DNA from: Caenorhabditis remanei | Taxonomy: Eukaryota; Nematoda; Chromadorea; Rhabditida; Rhabditidae | Assembly (NCBI RefSeq): GCF_010183535.1 | Contig: NC_071329.1 | Location: forward strand, 14,260,001-14,324,000 | Reading direction: 5' to 3' | Length of the DNA stretch: 64,000 nt | Translations under genes and position numbers: made by a program | Notes under the pieces: model-generated | Databases searched by the model: none | What the model saw: the letters and a program-made list of their open reading frames with translations, nothing else | What the model was told of the DNA's origin: nothing | Shown here: positions 21,236 to 32,511 of the stretch, one piece after another | How the letters are laid out: each line of letters opens with the position of its first letter | Numbering within the stretch: the first letter of the stretch is position 1

Positions 21236-21908
21236 ATCTCCGCGTGGAATTTTTAGAACTTTTTGGATGAGTTTGAATGAAGAATTGCTTCAGATTTGAT
21301 TTTTTAAATAAGTTTTTCTGGATTTTCGATTCTTTATTGAGTTTCTCAGCAGTATGTAGATGAGTTCGAAGTTCCGACACAGCAACAGCATAATGATGTT
21401 CTGGAGCAGTTATTGTGCAGTCTTTAGCTGAAATAAAAACACAGAAAGTTCATTTTTAACCAGTTTTCTTGAATTATCTCCTTTGTCCCTTGTCATGCCC
21501 CCGGTGTCATTTTCTGAAGGTTTCACATCGAATTTATGAAATTTTGAGCATCTAAAAATTTATTTTCTAAAAATTATACAACAAGAATATTGAAAACTCC
21601 GATTTTCAGCATCCCAAACGCCACAATTAGAAATAAATAATGGTGGCCGAAGTGGTGGCTGTTTCTAGTCCGCCGCCTGCGTTTTCTCTTCCATTGTCTG
21701 CGTCTCTTCAGTTTCCCCTCCTCTCGTACCCCGTCGCGGACCTCGATTGATGTCGGTACATAGATTCGCATAAGAGGGGAGGCAGCGCAGTGTTAGTCGG
21801 TTTTAACCCAGTTACTCAAGGTACGCTGGAGTTCCGACCATTCGAAAGAATGTGTTGAACAACTATAACTTTTGGAACCGCTCTGCTGGGGTTATCCGGC
21901 GGAGCAAA
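21232..21908. repeat. Third, partial copy of the long-inverted-repeat arm
   Basis: Same orientation as the arm at 15820-16490 and closely similar: CTCCGCGTGGAA at the start, and CCGCTCTGCTGGGG with GGCGGAGCAAAA at the end. Confidence 0.75.
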
Positions 21909-22464
21909 AATAAAAATGGACTAGGATGAGATGCTAATGCTTATAGAAAAAATGAATCAAACCTGGAAAAAGAAAGATTTTTAAATACTGTTTCTGAATG
22001 AAATATTAATATTAGATTTGTTGTTTGTTCCGTTATCTGAAATTGTGAAATCGCAGTTAGAGTTAGTTGGATATCCGAATATCTCAATACCTATTGTTAA
22101 GTACTTACATGAAAATTCGTCTATTAAATTGTTTCAGTTCAAAATATGAAGATGAAAATACAATTCGTACTAAAAACTCTGCTCAAAACGGTTTTCAAAC
22201 GTGAAAAACTCAAGATCTCTCACAAAATCACCACGCCAGTGATTTCAACTTCCGGCACGTTTTCTGCCACTTTCCCCAAACCAAAAATAAAGGAAGCGAA
22301 ACTAGAAATGAGATTTGGCTTCTATTTTAAAAAGTAGATAATGCTAATTTGGTCGGACTTACTTCTGCTCTTTTGGTACAAGCCACGCTTCATCAGTTTT
22401 TTGGAAGAGGTTGGATGAAGTGAAGAGGAAAAAAAGAATCACTCATTTTGAACTCATACTCATG
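21909..22464. other. Intergenic region upstream of sri 5
   Basis: AT-rich, with no repeat family recognised. Presumed promoter of sri 5. A 63-codon basic ORF here lacks any supporting feature. Confidence 0.3.
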
Positions 22465-23771
22465 ATGAATGTTGATTTCTCGACACCCTCGTGGCTGATT
22501 TTATATCTCGAATTGATGGGAAGTGTCTCCTTGTTTTTGAATATTGGAACACTTTATTTAATTATTTGGAAAAGTGAACGAATCGACAATTTTAGATATT
22601 TTTTGTTGTTGTTTCAGGTTTCCGAGTGGCTAATTTTTTTCTATTATTTCTTTGGTTTTCAGATTCTATGCACTCATTCGGATTTACAATTCAACTTTCT
22701 TATGCAACCTCTTCCATTATCCCCGTTACTCGCTGGTCTCTGTAATGGATTTCTGGCATCTTATTGGGAAATTTGGGCTCATCATCTGATTGTGAGTAAG
22801 GGGAAAAGGGCTCTATTCCAGTTTAGATGTACTTTAAAACTAGAACGTCCCTTAAAACATTTAGACGTCCCTTGTACACTAAAAGTAATTGAAAGTGCTC
22901 AAAAGTACTTTAAATACTTTTTGGGACGTTCGAGTTTTCGAAGGCATCTAAGCTGGAATAGAGTCAAAGAAAGTTATCTGAAACCTGAAAAACAATTTCA
23001 GTCATTCCTCACATCTTCATTTGTCGCTCAAATAGAATGTCTTGTATTCTGTTTCATAAGGAAGCATCAATCAATTGCAAAACTATCATATCGGCATGTC
23101 ATAACGGATATTTGGTATGTTTTCGGAACGATTATTGCTGTTTTCCTACCGATTTTTATTGGATTACTGTTCAATCAGTCTGGAATGAGGAGAGAAGAAC
23201 AGATGGATTATGTGAGAGACAACCTTCCACAGTACAAATCTGGATTCGAAAGCCTCCAAAATTTTGTGATCTACTCTGCCAACCCTTGTCTCATAGCAAT
23301 GCTTGGTATAACTTTCACTGGAGGGTTACTCTGTGGAGCACTATTTATACTTCTTACTCTCGACATGCTCAAAATGCTCAAAGAGATTCAACGGAAGGTT
23401 TCTGTCGTCAACTTCAGAAGATATAAAATTGCGGTAACTAGCTTATTGGCTCAGTTTTTGTCTTCATTCCTATTATCTGTTCCTTTATTTTTCTTCCTTG
23501 TTCTGGCTGCTAGTCAAATCGAAAATTCAAATGGAACAGCGAAATTTCTGGTTTCAATTATGCCATTTTATTCACCAGTTAACGCATTGGTCCTGGTTTT
23601 CACTACTCCGCCATATAGGAATTTCGTTCTTCGGTAAGTTGAAATTCTTTAAAATCTTTGAAAAATCATATTTATTAATTCAGAAAATCAACCAAAACCA
23701 GTTTCTCTAGAACAATGTTTCCCAGCCAAAGTTCATTGACTAGACTCAAAAGTTTCTTCTCGATGACGTGA
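22465..23771 (+). CDS. Sri-class chemoreceptor 5
   Basis: Inferred exons are 22465-22617, 22663-22791, 23002-23633 and 23684-23771 (333 aa, frame closes). Of two adjacent ATGs the second gives the standard 153-nt first exon. The sequence reads open through both early introns, which would give a falsely long protein; the GT..AG sites and paralogue alignment show they are introns. Marks are NVDFSTPSW, HSDLQFNFLMQPLPLSP, IRKHQSIAKLSYRHV, QSGMRREEQMDYV and TTPPYRNFVLR, plus a basic Ser-rich tail ending FFSMT. Closest relative in the window is sri 8. The second intron holds a palindromic MITE. Confidence 0.9.
22811..22963. mobile_element. Palindromic MITE in the sri 5 intron
   Basis: Inverted ends CTCTATTCCAG / CTGGAATAGAG, with TTTAGATG mirrored by CATCTAAG. 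About 153 bp, with no stop in the host frame. Confidence 0.65.
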
Positions 23772-23870
23772 TCATACCATCGTTCGACTTCCAATTTCTG
23801 TATGCATGATATTAACACTTTTCTGTTGTTCACGTGAATCCATTTTCTGCTGTAATTATGTATATACTTT

Positions 23871-25550
23871 TTAGTTGCACAAATGAATCATTTGGCTTAC
23901 TGATTTGAAAGGAAAAACTCGGAGCACTGAACCGGAAGCTTTTCTGAAAACAAAAAAAATCATGAAAATGATGTGTTGAAGTTTCAAAGAAAAGTACTAA
24001 CCCGAAAATGAACCCAAATACAACTTCTCTGAATTGAGAAGTGGTCATAGTAAGAACGATTGCATTGACTATCGGGTGGAGGGCACCGGTAAGAAGGGTG
24101 ATTTCCACGAATACTGAAAAAAAAGTTTGGGAAGGTCAAAACTGAAAAATCGGTTATTAGCACGACATGTGTCTTACAGCCAGGGGCGTAGTTGTAAGAA
24201 CTGTGTCGAGCTAAAAATAATTTTGACTTTTTTCAAAAAAAATTAAAATTTTGATTTAAAACACACGGTCTGGAAGTGAGTATTGAAATCAACAGCGCTC
24301 CGCTGAAATCAGCGAAAATTTTAGCGCGAAATTCAAAATAAAGTTTTTATTCAAATGTTTTATTTGCTTTTTAAATAGAATTGATCTCGAAAAGATGCGC
24401 GGCAGACGAAAAACTGTCCAAAAATTCTGAAAAACTGATATAAATCGGCTCAAAAAGTGGTCGATTAAGCTGCGTATCAACTTGCCACAGTGAAACGTCA
24501 AATTGAAAAAAAAAACATTAAAATTTGAATTTCCCTCCAAGTCTTGTGGAACGCGTTTAATTACAGTACTCACTCCCAGACCCCGTAAAATGGGCCAAAC
24601 TGGGCACGGCCAGAGACAAGTTTGCTAATTTTAATTGTCCAAATCTCACATTGTGCTTTATCAAAACTGATTAACGTGAATAACACAAATCCGGATAGCG
24701 GTACCAGCAACAACCCTGACGTCGCAAATTGCACCAAAAGACTCTTCACCGCCGACTGATATTTCTTGAAACTCGCCGCGGACACTTTCTTTTGCAAAGT
24801 CTTCAACATTCTGAATATATCCATTGTGATAATAGTAAATGCTGCTCCACAAACGAGTGCTCCACAACAAGCACTTCCAGCGAGAATGAGACTCCAAAAA
24901 TTGAATTGATAGATAGAAAAGTTGGGAAGTTTCGAGAACTCGTCATAGTATTCTGGGTGTTTCAATTTGATATGAGCTAGTTGGTCTTCTCTTTTCATTC
25001 CAGATAGCACAAAAACTACAAATGCACCAATTGGAGTGAAGATGAAAAATACGATTCCACCGTAATAATAGGTATCTGATACAACATTGTAACTGATAAC
25101 TCTTCCGATGTTTTGATGTTTTATTGCGAAACAAAACACAAGACATTCCACTTGAAATATCATGGAGGATAGTTGGAGACCCTAAAATTTATATTTCTGA
25201 AATCTGAAAAACTAAAAAACTCACTATTAAATAATGAGACCAAATCCCAAGATACTTGGCTACAAACCCTTCACAATACCCGGCTAAAATAGGAAATAGA
25301 GGCATCGGTTGGGAAAAAATAGTGTATTCGAGAACAGAGTTTACACTGGCAATCTAAAATTGACTTTATTTTTCTGCTCAAAAATAACGGTTAAAACCTG
25401 AAATAGCAAGTTATAAAATCGATACCGCCCATCTTTTTGACTTCTTGTGTAAACAAGATATACTGTGACACAACTGAACAAAAATGAAAGTGTACCGATT
25501 GAATAAAAACTGACAATAATCCAGGTTGCTGGTTTAAAGCTAATTGACAT
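23871..25550 (-). CDS. Sri-class chemoreceptor 6 (divergent subgroup)
   Basis: Inferred exons are 25550-25398, 25353-25225, 25181-24650, 24113-24002 and 23943-23871 (332 aa, frame closes at TAA). The last exon is the least certain. It starts MSISFKPATW. Instead of the usual TDIH the second exon reads SVLEYTIFSQPMPLFP; the IKHQNIGR loop, LSGMKREDQL and GALHPIVNAIVL follow. The TM7 exon is 112 nt against the usual 100 because its end is extended (VVFGFIFG). It forms a subgroup with sri 7 and with the exon relics at 19646, 30900 and 36083. The intron at 24114-24649 contains a palindromic repeat (about 24261-24588). Confidence 0.85.
24261..24588. mobile_element. Palindromic MITE in the sri 6 intron
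   Basis: The ends pair imperfectly: ACACGGTCTGGAAGTGAGTA at the left and TACTCACTCCCAGACCCCGT at the right. Non-coding. Confidence 0.5.
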
Positions 25551-26396
25551 TTTTACAAGGAAATAGTGGAAAGTAAAAGAACAAATACGATTAAAGACGG
25601 AGATTGAGGTTTTTTCAAGGAACAGATGGAAAAGAAAACTTTTCGATACTAAGACATAAATTGTTCTCGCGTTGAGCCGACTGGAGGTAATTGGGTTTAG
25701 TCATGTTCAAGCGACGCAGTTTTTCAGGTACATGGGAAATATGTCATTATGCCGAAATTACATCTATCAGACATTGGGTCTTTTGAGATATATGCTTTGA
25801 TTTTCGGTGTGTTTTAGTGATTTCGGTTACCGTAAATACTGTATTATAACGGCATGCCGTTATATTTTTCAACTGCCTCCCAGATAAATTTTGAGATTTT
25901 AAAAACTCATTAAATTTAAACGAAAAACCTTTTTTTGGGCATTCTTTTTGTCGATCAAGACGTTATCCATCACGCTGCTTCTAATCAGAAACAAGGAAAA
26001 ACACCGGGATATTCATATTCATGAATTCTGAGTATTGATGGGGTGCCGTTATAATACAGGTGCCGTTCTATTACAGGTGCCGTTATAATACAGTATTTAC
26101 GGTATTTTGTAAGTTGAATATGATTTTGCGATGTCCAGAACAAGAAGAATAAAATAAACAAGTCAAAAAAGATAAGTCATATGGGTGTTTATGAAATATC
26201 CTTGAACTCAAATTGAATAAAATAAATTTTGTAAAGCAGGTATAAATTTCGAAACAACATTCATTTTAACTGGTAACGAAGAAAATACTGATTGTTTAGA
26301 TCAGCATAACTTTCAATTTTTACCATTGTGCTTTTTTTTAAATAAAGAAAATCTGTTAGCCGTATGGCATGTGTGTTTTCATTTTTTTTTTCATTT
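25551..26396. other. Intergenic region upstream of sri 6
   Basis: Promoter side of sri 6, then a TA-flanked MITE (25830-26102), then AT-rich DNA. No gene recognised. Confidence 0.35.
25830..26102. mobile_element. Tc1/mariner-type MITE, TA target site
   Basis: A 273-bp element with inverted ends CCGTAAATACTGTATTATAA, flanked by TA on both sides. Inside the right end the unit GGTGCCGTT(A/C)TA.TACA is repeated three times. Confidence 0.75.
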
Positions 26397-26808
26397 CAAG
26401 GAGTAGCCATAAAGTTTCCTTTATCAATGCTTGCAGTTGATAAGCCCGAAGATCGGAGATGAAATCGAAAACAAAAGACAAAAATATAATAGAGGTACAC
26501 TCCCTGGTCATAAACATTGAAATATATTTCGACATATTTTGACATGTTAGCATTATCTTTTTCGATGTGCTGTTTATTTGCTTAAAAAGCGTTAGAAACG
26601 GGTGGTTTCTCCATTTCCTTACTTGCTCACTCTTATTGCTCACTCCTATTCAAGACAACCGTCTAACTCACATTTTAATTGTTTATAAAAGCTACATCAG
26701 TATATTCCTCCCGTGTTTTCTACTCCAAAATATATCATTTTCTTATATTAAAAAAGTAAACAATTGTTTCTTTAAATTTAGACCGTCTCGCTATACTTCC
26801 GCACGGCA

Positions 26809-27078
26809 ATGGGTGACAAACCTGACAAACCACCGGCTCGCAAGGTTGTGGATGGAAAAGTTGGTGATCTCTACTATATGCCAGAAGGTTATGAGGGCAA
26901 ACATAAAAACGCCATCGGAGTTCCCGTGGATCCGCCGCGTGATAAACCGCCACCTGGTAAACCTATGCCCGTTCCAGCTGGTGATGGTGGGCCCGATCCT
27001 TCTAGCATTATCATTTATAAACGTCCAGATTTCCGCAAAGTAAAGAAAAATTCACCTGCTCTGCCGCCGAAGGAGTAA
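26809..27078 (+). CDS. Small Pro/Lys-rich protein of unknown family, copy 1
   Basis: An 89-aa protein in a single exon, with no signal peptide or membrane helix; rich in Pro, Lys, Gly and Asp. The start ATG at 26809 follows a short leader (ACCGTCTCGC...) after 'aaatttag', which looks like a trans-splice acceptor. The same arrangement precedes the paralogue. Conserved between the two: PAR-x-V-x-x-GKVGD near the N-terminus, an AIG-x-P turn, PR-x-KP, and PDFRKV-x-K near the C-terminus. Conserved coding positions against diverged spacers indicate a real gene. I do not recognise the family and assign no function. Confidence 0.7.
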   Translation: MGDKPDKPPARKVVDGKVGDLYYMPEGYEGKHKNAIGVPVDPPRDKPPPGKPMPVPAGDGGPDPSSIIIYKRPDFRKVKKNSPALPPKE

Positions 27079-27976
27079 TACATCCAGTGGATACCATTGT
27101 TTTTTTTCTCTCCCACTTTCTATATATGTTTTTTTGAATAATGAAAATATGTTCAGTTAACAAGCCGTATTATATTTACAGAATACTCTGAGCTCATCCT
27201 GAAAATGTAATTTTCGATTTTTATCATTGCCTCGTTTTTCTGTATACAAAAGAAAGTATGTGTGTATGTTTCATTTTTGAAAAAGAAACACATCGGTCTT
27301 TTTCACCTGGGTCGTAGCTCAATGCTAGAGCGTTCAATTTAGAAGGGAAGTAACATAAGTCAATGCCTTGGTCTGACACCAGTCAATTTTTTTCTTTCCC
27401 GGGAGGAGCCATAAAATTTAACTGAGCTTTCCCAATGTTTCCAGTTGATAAAGTGGATGATCGAAGTTCGAATCCGTACTACTAAAGTTTAAAATAAGTG
27501 TTTGATAAAATACTCATGTGTCGTAAAAAACTGAAATAAATTTTGACATAAAAAGTTTTTTAACTTTTTCTTTCTCTTATCAACAATCCTTGTTGACATT
27601 ACTTCCTTTGACGCGATTTTTATTTACGTAAAAATGAGTCTTCTTGTCATCAAATACTCGTTTATAAGCGTGAAAACGAGTGGTTTCCTCATTTTCTCAC
27701 TTGCACACTTTTCATCAAGAGAACCATCCAACCCACATTTTAATTTTTATAAATTTTTGGATTCAGATTGTACAAAGATTATCGTCCTTCTTATTTTCAA
27801 AAAAGAACTATAGAAGATTCAGACTGCAAGATTGACTTTTTAAAGACTTCAAAAAAAACATGTCAACATTATTTTACTCTCATGTTTTCTACTCCAAAAT
27901 TTAAATTTTTCTTTTATTATAAAAAAAAGTAGAAAAATGAAGATTTTGCAGACCGTCTCGCCTAACTCCGCCGGCA
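27079..27976. other. Spacer with a tRNA-like relic between the small-protein genes
   Basis: The 3' UTR of copy 1, then a tRNA-like segment at 27310-27388 (GTCGTAGCTCAATGCTAGAGCG as D-arm, TTGGTCTGACACCAG as T-arm). The duplicated upstream region of copy 2 follows. Confidence 0.4.
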
Positions 27977-28273
27977 ATGACTGACGACACTGACGACGAA
28001 AAAAAACAAAAAAAACCTGCCCGCAACGTTATGGAAGGAAAAGTTGGTGATCGTTTCTTGATGGCAAGACGTTATTCCCGCGATCATGTAGAGGCAATCG
28101 GACTTCCCTTGGGTACCCCACGTGGAAAACCAGTGTCCATTCCGCCTCGTGCCCCCGGCCCTCCTGCTCCACATGGTGCCACCGGTCCTTATGATCATCT
28201 CGTCGAATATGTTCGTCCAGATTTTCGCAAAGTAGATAAACATGAACCCGCCCTAAAGCCCAGGGACCCGTGA
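27977..28273 (+). CDS. Small Pro/Lys-rich protein of unknown family, copy 2
   Basis: A 98-aa paralogue of the gene at 26809, with the same leader after 'tttgcag'. The N-terminus is more acidic and basic (MTDDTDDEKKQKKPAR), and it has a Pro/Gly/Ala-rich middle with an inserted His-Gly segment. The core GKVGD, AIG-x-P, PRGKP and PDFRKV motifs are kept. It looks cytosolic or nuclear and partly disordered. Function unknown. Confidence 0.7.
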   Translation: MTDDTDDEKKQKKPARNVMEGKVGDRFLMARRYSRDHVEAIGLPLGTPRGKPVSIPPRAPGPPAPHGATGPYDHLVEYVRPDFRKVDKHEPALKPRDP

Positions 28274-28590
28274 GTACCATTACGATGTTTCTCTCTTTCT
28301 CACTCTATCTTTCACGTTCTTTATCTGTTCTTTTTTAATAATAAAACTATGTTCCGTTAATAAGACGATTTCAAGTTAAATATTTTTAACAATAGTTGAT
28401 TGAGATTTATTTAATTGTCCAATAAGGAATATGTTAAGAATTGCATGCATTTTTTGAAAATAGACTTGTATCATTTGAAAAAGTGGGAAGACAATTGGAG
28501 CAGGAAGACATACAACTGAGAATGAGGAAAAAAAATTAGAATCACAATAAATTTGTCATCATAAGAACCAGTAAAACAGAACTGACCAAT

Positions 28591-30051
28591 TTAAACTTTC
28601 AACAGTTCCAACTGTCCGTGCTCCTCTATTAACCACGATCGAACACACTCCCAAATCTGATCCGTATTCCTATCGATCTTGAGTCTTCTGATTTCCAAAC
28701 TTTTTGGTGCCAACATGTTGTTCATATTCCATCTCTGGACGTCATGATCCACATGAAGTGTCTTGACGCGAATCCGCCTTCCTTCCAGAATCTTTTTGAA
28801 GAAGTATTCCAGAAAGTTTCTGAATCCCTGGTTATACGTCACGTGTTCCAGCGTTATTCCAGTCAACTGTGACGTCACAGTTAATCGAACGCACGTGAAG
28901 TATCTCGCTCGTGACGTTGCCAGCCGATCCTGGAGCCTTTTCAGCCTCTCTCTGATCTCATAGTTCTCAGTGTGCCCAACTTTAATCCTTACAAACGTCG
29001 GAAGTCGTTCCAAATCTTTCAGTTTTCTCTCCAGTCGCTTCAATTCTTGAATGTCGTGTTCCCCGATTCCAATGCTTTCATGATCCTTTTGTGTCATGCC
29101 GCATTCACCGAACGGCGACAAGTCATGGTCCACACCACCTTGAAGGTTGTTTTGATGAACCCATTGTGGCGGGTCTCCTGCGGTGTATTGTCGGACAACA
29201 CCTAGTTTGTAGGTTGTTGTGTTGATTTGGAGGAAGGAAGAGTTGATGTGGAGGTAGTCGATTTTCAGCGGAGTGCTCTTTTCGAGAGTTTTGAGCTCGG
29301 GACACTTTTGGTTGAGGAGGAGTCTGGAAAAGGAATGGAGTTGGCTCATAGTTCTGTAGATTCTGCCATAAGTTACATACAGTCAACGTCAGTTTTCAGA
29401 AGCCTTGTAGACTTCTTCAAGGTACGGTACCGCTCAGAAGTATACCATATTTTGCCATTTTCGATTGAAAATGCCCAACTTTGAGAGTGTGTCATAGTAA
29501 AACTTACTGTCACACAAAATAACTTTTAATAGGATCAAACAGACCAAGATCAGAACTCCATTTTTGTCTGTACGGACACTCCCTAGCAAGCTTCATACCC
29601 ACAAAGTAGTTTCTCCCTCAAATCAACCCATTTCAGTGCAAAATAGTGAGATTTCTGATTTAAACTTAAAATTACTGTAACTCTCTAGGGAGTGTCCGTA
29701 CAAAAAATTGCGAACTTCAAAAATGAATCTCTACTTTTGATCTGTGTGATCGATTAAAAATCTACTTGATGGGACAATCTTTATTACCATGACACACTTT
29801 CAATGTTGGACAATTTCAACTAAAAACGTCCAAAGTTTGTATATTTTTGCCCAGTATCTACAAAAACAACGAATTGTTATGCTAATTTGAGTATAATTCT
29901 TTCAAAGAACAAGAAGTTTTCTTCTGAATTGTTCACACAGGTTCTAACCTACTTTACCCCAAAGCCCTGGTTGAAAAAAAGATTACCTGCAATTTGGGTC
30001 CATATACTTCATGATTGAATTCAGACTTTCTTCTTTGAAGGGCGTTCCCAT
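28591..30051 (-). CDS. DUF3557-family protein
   Basis: Exons are 30051-29987 and 29323-28591 (265 aa). Exon 1 encodes MGTPFKEESLNSIMKYMDPN, the F-box-like opening of this nematode-expanded family. The junction restores DPNCRLLLNQKCPELKTLEK, matching the usual family pattern D-P-N-x-R...CP-x-L-x-x-LEK. Later landmarks are INTTTYKLGVVRQY, GGVDHDL, a coiled Leu/Glu/Lys-rich middle and a C-terminal half around VRLTVTSQ and LRIDRN-like positions. These proteins are thought to relate to F-box-associated families; function unknown. The 663-bp intron contains a MITE at 29425-29865. Confidence 0.8.
29425..29865. mobile_element. CAGTACCGCTC-family MITE in the DUF3557 intron
   Basis: Palindromic, with the family motifs CCGCTCAGAAG, CAACTTTGAGAGTGTGTCA and GTAACTCTCTAGGGAGTGTCCG. 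The right end is diverged. Confidence 0.65.
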
Positions 30052-31289
30052 TTTTCTGAAAATTCTTATTTTAGTCTCAGTGCCCAAAAACTTTAAAAAT
30101 AAGAAAATTTTTTTCAAAAATCCCAATTTTTCAAATTTCAGTCCCTGAATCCACCCGGAGAAGCAAAGCAAGGAAAAAGCGGCCACGGAACGACAGAACG
30201 GAGAAAAATCGATAGAACAAAGAAAGAAGACACTGTGCGGAAAAGGGCGGAAAGGTAGACGGAGTGGTGAGAGGTTTGGTCTCTTGGTCTCAATCAGAGG
30301 TCAACATCAGACTGTGCGGAATAGTGGTCCCCTTTTTCATTTATATGACTGCGCAGAGTCTCGATTGCCCCCTCTTCGTTTCCTTCTCTCGGTTTGCCAC
30401 GTTCCGATGGAATAGTCAGATAATCGGCTACAGTAGTTCTCGAATCTTTGATGAATCTTCTTGAAATTTTGATTAAAAAAATAAATCAGAAAATCGAGTT
30501 GATTTTTTGAACCTTTCCCTCCAACCGGAAAAGAATCGGACCACTACACCATTGCCTATGCAAATATGACGTCAATCGGAATCTGGCAATTAGAATAATA
30601 AGAGTGTTGAGAGATAGGACTGTATTGGGTCAAGGTTGGCAAGATTGATCTCTGGTCATTTCACTTTCTAATTGAATTTAGTGGGGGAAAAATATTTTAT
30701 TCAGATGAAGATTTCTTTGATGAAATCGGCATAATTTTTAAACTTGAACATACTGTATGCCTAAAGTACTGAAAGGTACGGCTCCAAAAAATACGATGAC
30801 AAAGATCTGAAAATCAGTTTGTGTTATATTATTTATTATTATACAGAAACTGTATAAAGACCACACAGTGTAAGTGCATATTAAATGAAAACTGAAAATT
30901 GGAAATTCGCAGCCACAGGCTGAGAGAAAATTGTGCAAATCGGAGTACTGTATTCGCACTAAATATCTGAAAAAAGAAAATGAGTAACACAAGAAAAACT
31001 GTTTTCAGTCGAATACTTGGTTGCAGAAAGCTTGATAGACTCAGTTCAGAATCACAATTTTGAGGAACGCGGATAGCAGAAGTAATTCAGAACACAATAT
31101 TCCGCACAAGATCAAAATCGTTACTTTTCGAGAAATAATTTAATTTCCTCTTCAATTTATCAATTCCTTCTATTGCACCCAGAAGGTGGGGGAACTCAAA
31201 TAAATCTAATTACGTCTGAATTTCTTGACTTACTTGTCACTCAAAATGTTCTTTCATAAAACTAGACCAAATCAATTTCTTTCCTCCGA
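30052..31289. other. Intergenic region with an sri exon relic
   Basis: Upstream of the DUF3557 gene and of sri 7. Apart from the relic at 30900-30966, no gene or repeat family is recognised. Confidence 0.35.
30900..30966 (-). pseudogene. Relic of sri exon 2 (sri 6/7 subgroup)
   Basis: After 'tttttcag' on the minus strand the frame reads IFSANTVLRFAQFS. This aligns with the second-exon start of sri 6 (IASVNSVLEYTIFS) and sri 7, then loses similarity. No other exons remain. Confidence 0.6.
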
Positions 31290-32511
31290 ATGACAATAAG
31301 TTTTCAACCTTCCTCCTGGATTCTGATTTTCTTCTATATCGTCGGTGCAATATCGTTTGTATTCAGTGTTATCACAATATTACTGATAATTTTCAAGCAT
31401 CAGAAGGAGGGTCGTTATAGGTTATATATTTTTCTGTTTCAGGTATCTAAGGGATAAAGAAATTTACTATACCCATATCTGTTGTTTTCAGATAGCAAGT
31501 GCTAACTCTGTCCTCCAATATACAGTATTTTCACAACCAATGCCATTGTTTCCAATTCTCGCGGGATATTGTGAAGGATTTTTAGCGAATTATTTTGATA
31601 TATGGAGTCATTATTTGATAGTGAGACTACGCCAGCCTCGAAAAGTTAACTTTTGGTTGAATTCCAGGGTCTCCAAATAGTATCCATGATATTTCAAGTC
31701 GAATGTCTCGTATTCTGTTTCGCAATAAAACATCAAAACATTGCTCGAACCATCAACCATCATGTTGTATCGGATGATGTCTACTGAACTGGCGTATTCT
31801 TTTTTATCTGTACTCCAGTCGCCGCTTATGTGACTTATTGTCAAGCAGGAATGAAGCGAGAAGACCAAATGGAGTTTGTGAAGAATCGGCATCCAGAGTA
31901 CTATGAAGAATTTTCGAAACTTACCAATTTTGCAATTTATGAATTCAATTATTGGTGTCTATTTCTTGCAATAGGAGCATGTTTCGGATCTGTTGTCTGC
32001 GGGTCTGCTTTTATTATAATCACTATGGATATTTTCAAAATGCTGAAAAATCTGCAAAGAACAGTGTCTGCGGCGAACTTCAAAATGTATCAGTCAGCGG
32101 TGACTAGTCTATTGTTTCAATTTGCCACATCTGCAATACTAATGGTACCATTGACTTGTTTTGTGATAGTGGTATGGGCTGGGTTGGATAGTACTCAATG
32201 TAAGTTTTACTATGAAACATTTTACACTTTGAAAAATTCAGTGTTTATTGAAGTAACGTTAGCTATTGGGGCTCTTCATCCAATAGTCAATGCGGTGGTA
32301 GTGACACTGACTACATCGTTGTATCGTGAGTACATATTCAGGTTAGTCGGAAATGCGTTTTGAAGTGCTATTGTATAATTATTTTCCAGAAAATTAGCCA
32401 CACAAAGGTTCAGAGTGTTTGCGGTAAATTTGGTAAGTGCTCCCAATTTCAGGAATCAAAATTGATTAATAATGTTTTCAGGCTCAATCACAATCTCTGC
32501 CTAGAAATTGA
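31290..32511 (+). pseudogene. Sri-class chemoreceptor 7, nonsense codon in TM4-5 region
   Basis: Inferred exons are 31290-31442, 31492-31620, 31668-32199, 32242-32341, 32390-32432 and 32482-32511 (328 codons, frame closes). It is the closest relative of sri 6: MTISFQPSSW, SVLQYTVFSQPMPLFP, IKHQNIAR, QAGMKREDQM and GALHPIVNAVVV. At 31785-31787 the frame has TGA, in the stretch VVSDDVY*TGVFF, where sri 6 has DTYYYGGIVFF. All other codons and splice sites look intact, so inactivation is recent, or the stop is polymorphic or a read error. The tail is split by an extra intron (32433-32481). Confidence 0.8.

Larger units (their letters stand above)
26397..28360. repeat. Tandem duplication containing the small-protein gene pair
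   Basis: Unit 1 (about 26397-27160) and unit 2 (about 27403-28360) share upstream blocks: GGAG(T/G)AGCCATAAA, then GTGGTTTC(T)C(T)CATTTTC(C)TTACTTGC-like sequence, then CCAACTCACATTTTAATT. They also share the 5' leader ACCGTCTCGC, the coding regions and the 3' block ATATGTTC(A/C)GTTAA. The duplication therefore includes promoter and 3' UTR. Confidence 0.7.

Noticed and set aside
22411..23637. A continuous 408-codon frame as the sri 5 protein
   Set aside because: It reads through two introns with good GT..AG sites. The inserted residues have no counterpart in paralogues, and the second intron is a palindromic MITE.
26809..28273. The small-protein pair as a toxin-antidote element
   Set aside because: Such elements do occur in fast-evolving nematode arms, but nothing in these two sequences, which are paralogues of each other, supports a killer/rescuer relation.
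28763..29484. Plus-strand ORFs over the DUF3557 gene
   Set aside because: They are antisense shadows of a coding exon whose minus-strand frame matches a known family.
30738..30992. 84-codon minus-strand ORF as a gene
   Set aside because: Only the first ~20 codons resemble anything (sri exon 2). The remainder reads through AT-rich repeats without family features.
31785..31787. TGA in sri 7 as selenocysteine
   Set aside because: Sri receptors are not selenoproteins, no SECIS-like structure was sought or seen, and sri 6 has an ordinary codon there.
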